A DNA stretch of 64,000 nucleotides from Debaryomyces hansenii CBS767 (lineage: Eukaryota > Ascomycota > Pichiomycetes > Serinales > Debaryomycetaceae), in NCBI RefSeq assembly GCF_000006445.2, contig NC_006049.2:744001-808000 (forward strand), written 5' to 3'. A program made the translations under genes and the position numbers. Under the pieces are notes generated by a model. That model was not told the origin of the DNA. It saw nothing but the letters and a program-made list of their open reading frames with translations, and did not search any database. Positions 61,801-64,000 of this stretch are shown piece after piece. Numbering within the stretch: position 1 is the first letter of the stretch; the number at the start of each line of letters is the position of its first letter.

Positions 61801-62083
61801 ATTGTGGGGCGCTGTGTGTAATGTCCCTGTCCTCCAGCAAATTAAGCGATGACAACCTTGATGAAATGTGTACATCTGGCAACCGCTTATGATTAGGAAT
61901 GAGCCTAGTTGTCCGAAACACCCTTTCACTTCGTCCCGGTGCTTGATCCGAATTGGAGTCAAGCGTGTCAACACTGCCATTATTGTTGCTACTGGTGTAC
62001 GTGCTGTAAATATTGTCCAACTCGGCATTTAGCCCGTGTAGACTAGACTGAGAACCATGATCTTGATTATTCATGGACGCCAT
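58895..62083 (-). CDS. PKH1/PKH2: PDK1-type serine/threonine kinase
   Basis: Pkh kinases phosphorylate the activation loop of AGC kinases such as Ypk1, Sch9 and Pkc1 in sphingolipid and TORC2 signalling. The 1062-residue protein has its kinase domain at about residues 190-455. Visible are the GEGSYSTVVLA loop, YAVKIL Lys, catalytic VHRDIKPENILLDD, ITDFGTARI, and activation segment SFVGTAEYVSPELL with the PDK1-type autophosphorylated Ser. A PH-like region follows at about 620-880, with WASYLTHPDERIMKIGPV and the WTESLARSKLNQFE end. The flanks are disordered and Ser-rich. Size favours Pkh1/Pkh2 over Pkh3, but the two cannot be told apart here. It is divergent from AVO1. Confidence 0.92.
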   Translation of the reverse strand: MASMNNQDHGSQSSLHGLNAELDNIYSTYTSSNNNGSVDTLDSNSDQAPGRSERVFRTTRLIPNHKRLPDVHISSRLSSLNLLEDRDITHSAPQSPNSSTSFDFNPRDHHAVTNSSLNVLLDTPTTEAEFMNLVDSTPTPTAESLGDFQAQESNLDPSVAQNNNENWNDRGAAVRKVEDKKSKFRLIKRGVQDFEFGKSLGEGSYSTVVLATDKHTSQKYAVKILDKRHIIKEKKVKYVNIEKHALNRLSNRVGIISLYFTFQDKASLYFVLDYASNGELLTLIKKYSTLNEDCVRYFGAQILDAIKYMHDNGVVHRDIKPENILLDDKLRIQITDFGTARILEKKNDESEDYPVDVRAKSFVGTAEYVSPELLENKYCGKPGDIWAFGCIVYQMIAGKPPFKATNEYLTFQKITKLQYAFSAGFPMIVRDLIKKILVLQPSKRITIPQIQKHFFFQSVKWNDTDLIWNSSPPELGPYKMNAKSMMKVPELNEPTQGSSRKSKKLANGGSANRANGKPVNPASVAAFVLNKKDDSSDTDLLDLETNSNDGLDENVPVSKTESRSSSSAGGSSRVLSAADYIPGTNILRPTVNTRASFSRAPPHQKKQPKKKSKPEIMEPTPISSLEIAWASYLTHPDERIMKIGPVIFSKQLTEVFERRYKGILHNAPLDYATKLQATKSRGSSSFLSHVVHGPSKGLRGSVSSLEGDTVDEDESKAITTYKDIEELANPTLPRSSTDSSNNPASGTSGKQSKSSKLKKFLLPGNKGNDNADSSSGNGSNAARQTLDKGITCTMMVTSHGRVLIFYRNDIDSEYALINEIKLNYPFIQFKEVVSTSTAKFQKGMPSTGIFAIESSITTFVFEIEKFDINQWTESLARSKLNQFEREILGVSESEPVKPKTSKSPPTRSSPKPVESPVFTKATKRTVSPVEKQKAIERAVSPASTESKTRHKENMLAHRLKGKSVKRKPPPPINTHHNSINHSTGLASPTEAYQDGGLLHAAQLAVSNNANHIPNESKRTSFTKETQNKYVILPSSPNQSSNSASKNITSMNSKFLARSQRKK

Positions 62084-62505
62084 TATTTATTACTTCTTTA
62101 TTCTTTCTTAGCGCCTTCTGTTTTAAATATGCTGCAATTATATAAGGGATACCGATAATGACAACAAACTCTTAATAATACATAATCCTTATACAATTGC
62201 AATATTTTGAAAAGTTAAGAATAAGGGTATACTAAATTTACCTTCGCTGGGTCGATATATCAATGGTTTATTCTTTATTATAGTCCAAAAACCCTACTTC
62301 TTTGTAATACTAGGACATGCTCCGCCAACGGGAAGGCTTTCAAATTTCATTAGGAACAACACAACACTCACGTGACCATAATATTCAAATCTATAAGAAC
62401 ACCCTTAGACTATAATCGATATACTATACATAGCGGCTAGTTTTAACGGGAAAGATATGTGTAATTGAAGCAGGAACTATATATGCATACTATCAGACCG
62501 AAAGA
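62084..62505. promoter_or_regulatory. Shared PKH/AVO1 divergent promoter
   Basis: The 422-bp gap separates two divergent start codons. It contains the palindromic Cbf1-type TCACGTGA at 62368-62375 and AT-rich stretches. No further gene is seen. Both flanking genes act in TORC2-Ypk signalling. Confidence 0.6.
62368..62375. promoter_or_regulatory. Cbf1-type TCACGTGA site
   Basis: Palindromic octamer about 130 bp upstream of the AVO1 ATG and 285 bp upstream of the PKH ATG. Confidence 0.45.
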
Positions 62506-64000
62506 ATGGCGTTACCCTTAGAAACAACACATTTGATAGCGCAACTTCGAGTGTCTTATCTCACTTTAACAGATAATGATGAATATGCTAGACGTATAAT
62601 AAAGCCATTGGCAGTGGGCGGCAATGAAACCAAACAGCAGCAAAATATATATACACGGCTAGAGATGCCCGAATCACCGCCAATTACATTTAATGCTAAT
62701 CATCACATACAAGATACAATTCTGAATACTGGTAGCGAGGTACGCAAGAGAACGATAAAGAAACGGAAGAAAACAGATAGAAATAAGAACAAGCGAGAGG
62801 CGAAGAATGCACATAAGAGGGATGATCGAATGAATGTAGAGCTGATTGAAGAAGAAGAAGCGCCAGATTTGCCTGTGAGACCCCAAAGACTGGTTGACAC
62901 GAGCGATGCCAATGAGTCCACTGGTGAGGTGGTGGGGCTTTCTTATACAAAATCTATAAAGGGAATAAATAGGAAGAGCAAGCCGAATATTGTTAAGTTT
63001 TTCCATTCTAGCAAAAATAATGATTCAGACAGCGACAGTGATAGCGACGATACGTCCAGAGCGCCCGCATTTGTTGCGTCAGAGAGGAACCTTGAATTAA
63101 TTGAAGAAGAAAAAGCGAATGAAGATGAAGTTGAAGATAATGCAAGAGATAGAAACAAAGTATATGAGAAGGATACAAGCGATGCAATAACCATTGACAG
63201 TGACTTCGAAGTACCAGTAGCAGCATCAGGGGACGTATTAAAATCATCCGCGACAGATTTTGGTTACGACGATCAGGATGATTCATTAAGAAGTAGGAGC
63301 AATACCATAGATACTGTCATCATAGATGAAGATGAAGATGAAGACGTCGATGTTGAAGAGGGTTCTAATTTTACCGAGGACGAAGATGAATACGAGGATG
63401 AGGATGAAGACGATGACGAAGATGCTGATGTATCATCTACAGACTCTGCATTTACAGACATTGAAACAGACTCTATATTGGACTCATCTATGCTACTCGG
63501 CTCATATAACGATAATGCGTATAACAGCTATTCGTTTGGAACCCAGAATGACACATTACCTAGCTTCCGAAGTAATTACAAGAAATTGAAAAAGAAGAAG
63601 AGCAGACTCAATTCGTTCGATAGTCAAAGTCTTTCGAAAAACACAGGGAACATAAAACGAAGCACCTCACAAACTTTGCTTAATTCAGACCCCAATGGTG
63701 AACAAATTAATAGTATGATTAACTCAAAAGCACTTCCTAATTCTAGCGTGTCGTATAATTCGAATAGGCTTGCAAATAGCAGGAAAAACTCTTTTACATT
63801 TGGTAAAGTTGACGTCTCCAAACAAAATGAGAATATCAATCAGCCAAGGAATTCGAAATTAAGCATGCTCATTCAATCAAGGTATAAATCGTCTAACATA
63901 AATCCGTTAAATTATTATACATTCGCATCGTCATATATTGACTCAATTCATAAGGCTAGCCTCAATATATACGTACCTCCAAGCAATAGTCCAGTGATTA
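62506..64000 (+). CDS. AVO1: TORC2 subunit Avo1/SIN1 (partial, 3' end beyond window)
   Basis: Avo1 recruits substrates to TOR complex 2 at the plasma membrane. The frame opens at the ATG at 62506 and stays open to the window edge, giving 498 codons. The N-terminus LIAQLRVSYLTLTDNDEYARRIIKP parallels the yeast Avo1 start (LRAQFLRV...RRIIKP-like). A long disordered, acidic and Ser-rich region follows, with Glu/Asp runs near residues 270-310. At about residue 450 the conserved CRIM entry begins: KLSMLIQSRYKSSNINPLNYYTFAS, then ASLNIYVPPS. The RBD and PH parts must lie beyond the edge. The identification rests on the two ends and the expected layout. Confidence 0.85.
   Translation, partial: MALPLETTHLIAQLRVSYLTLTDNDEYARRIIKPLAVGGNETKQQQNIYTRLEMPESPPITFNANHHIQDTILNTGSEVRKRTIKKRKKTDRNKNKREAKNAHKRDDRMNVELIEEEEAPDLPVRPQRLVDTSDANESTGEVVGLSYTKSIKGINRKSKPNIVKFFHSSKNNDSDSDSDSDDTSRAPAFVASERNLELIEEEKANEDEVEDNARDRNKVYEKDTSDAITIDSDFEVPVAASGDVLKSSATDFGYDDQDDSLRSRSNTIDTVIIDEDEDEDVDVEEGSNFTEDEDEYEDEDEDDDEDADVSSTDSAFTDIETDSILDSSMLLGSYNDNAYNSYSFGTQNDTLPSFRSNYKKLKKKKSRLNSFDSQSLSKNTGNIKRSTSQTLLNSDPNGEQINSMINSKALPNSSVSYNSNRLANSRKNSFTFGKVDVSKQNENINQPRNSKLSMLIQSRYKSSNINPLNYYTFASSYIDSIHKASLNIYVPPSNSPVI

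Noticed and set aside
62674..63461. Several minus-strand frames of 62-110 codons
   Set aside because: They lie opposite the AVO1 coding frame and have Ser/Leu-rich composition from its acidic codons.

Overview
The window is ordinary nuclear chromosomal DNA from an ascomycete yeast, most likely of the CUG-Ser1 (CTG) clade. It is AT-rich and gene-dense, with about 33 protein genes in 64 kb. Most genes lack introns; the five introns found have GTATGT-type donors and TACTAAC branch points, and one is only 52 bp. Two in-frame CTG codons fall where Saccharomyces relatives, as I recall them, have serine (29788-29790 in the ENA ATPase, 51716-51718 in DIS3). Leucines quoted here that come from CTG are therefore probably serines. 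The sodium-ATPase gene, base composition and short introns fit Debaryomyces or a near relative; the genus is an inference.

Layout, 1-31 kb: ARO3 (-, partial, intron), UBP14 (-), a GH18 chitinase (+), VPS74 (-), FAB1 (+), RIM9/PalI-like (+), TLG2 (-), ROD1/ROG3-type arrestin (-), a 1.5 kb intergenic region, AMN1 (+), an unrecognised Cys-motif protein (+), an LYR-motif protein (+), MDM20 (-), a 1.4 kb intergenic region, ENA-type Na+ ATPase (+). Layout, 32-64 kb: a histidine phosphatase (-), ECM31 (-), GLO1 (+), a GRX1/GRX2 glutaredoxin (+, intron), GCN20 (+), FMP30 (+), MGR2 (-), MIC19 (+, intron), UBP6 (-, intron), tRNA-Tyr (-, intron), HFD1 (-), a HAL3/SIS2-family protein (+), an alpha/beta hydrolase (+), ATG18 (+), tRNA-Pro (-, intron), DIS3 (+), RIB3 (-), a 1.26 kb intergenic region, a likely proteasome chaperone (+), WRS1 (-), RPL27 (-, intron), a PKH-type kinase (-), and AVO1 (+, cut by the window edge).

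Several genes are linked functionally. RIM9, the ENA pump and a HAL3-family protein all belong to alkaline-pH and sodium tolerance, and the ENA promoter holds four Rim101-type GCCAAG cores, two of them in a perfect tandem. PKH and AVO1, both in TORC2-Ypk signalling, share one divergent promoter. GCN20 (Gcn2 activation) and ARO3, which has paired Gcn4 sites, belong to general amino-acid control. FAB1 makes PI(3,5)P2 and ATG18 binds it. A mitochondrial run lies at 35-41 kb (GRX2-like, FMP30, MGR2, MIC19).

I found no mobile element, CRISPR array, virus-derived gene or clearly new multigene system. The observations most worth following are the HAL3-family protein that has lost the catalytic histidine, the Rim101-site cluster upstream of ENA, the structured intergenic DNA at 54.6-54.9 kb, the unrecognised 408-residue protein, and a sharp GC and codon-usage patch inside the FAB1 kinase domain. 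All homology calls come from recognising protein sequence by eye; no database search was run.
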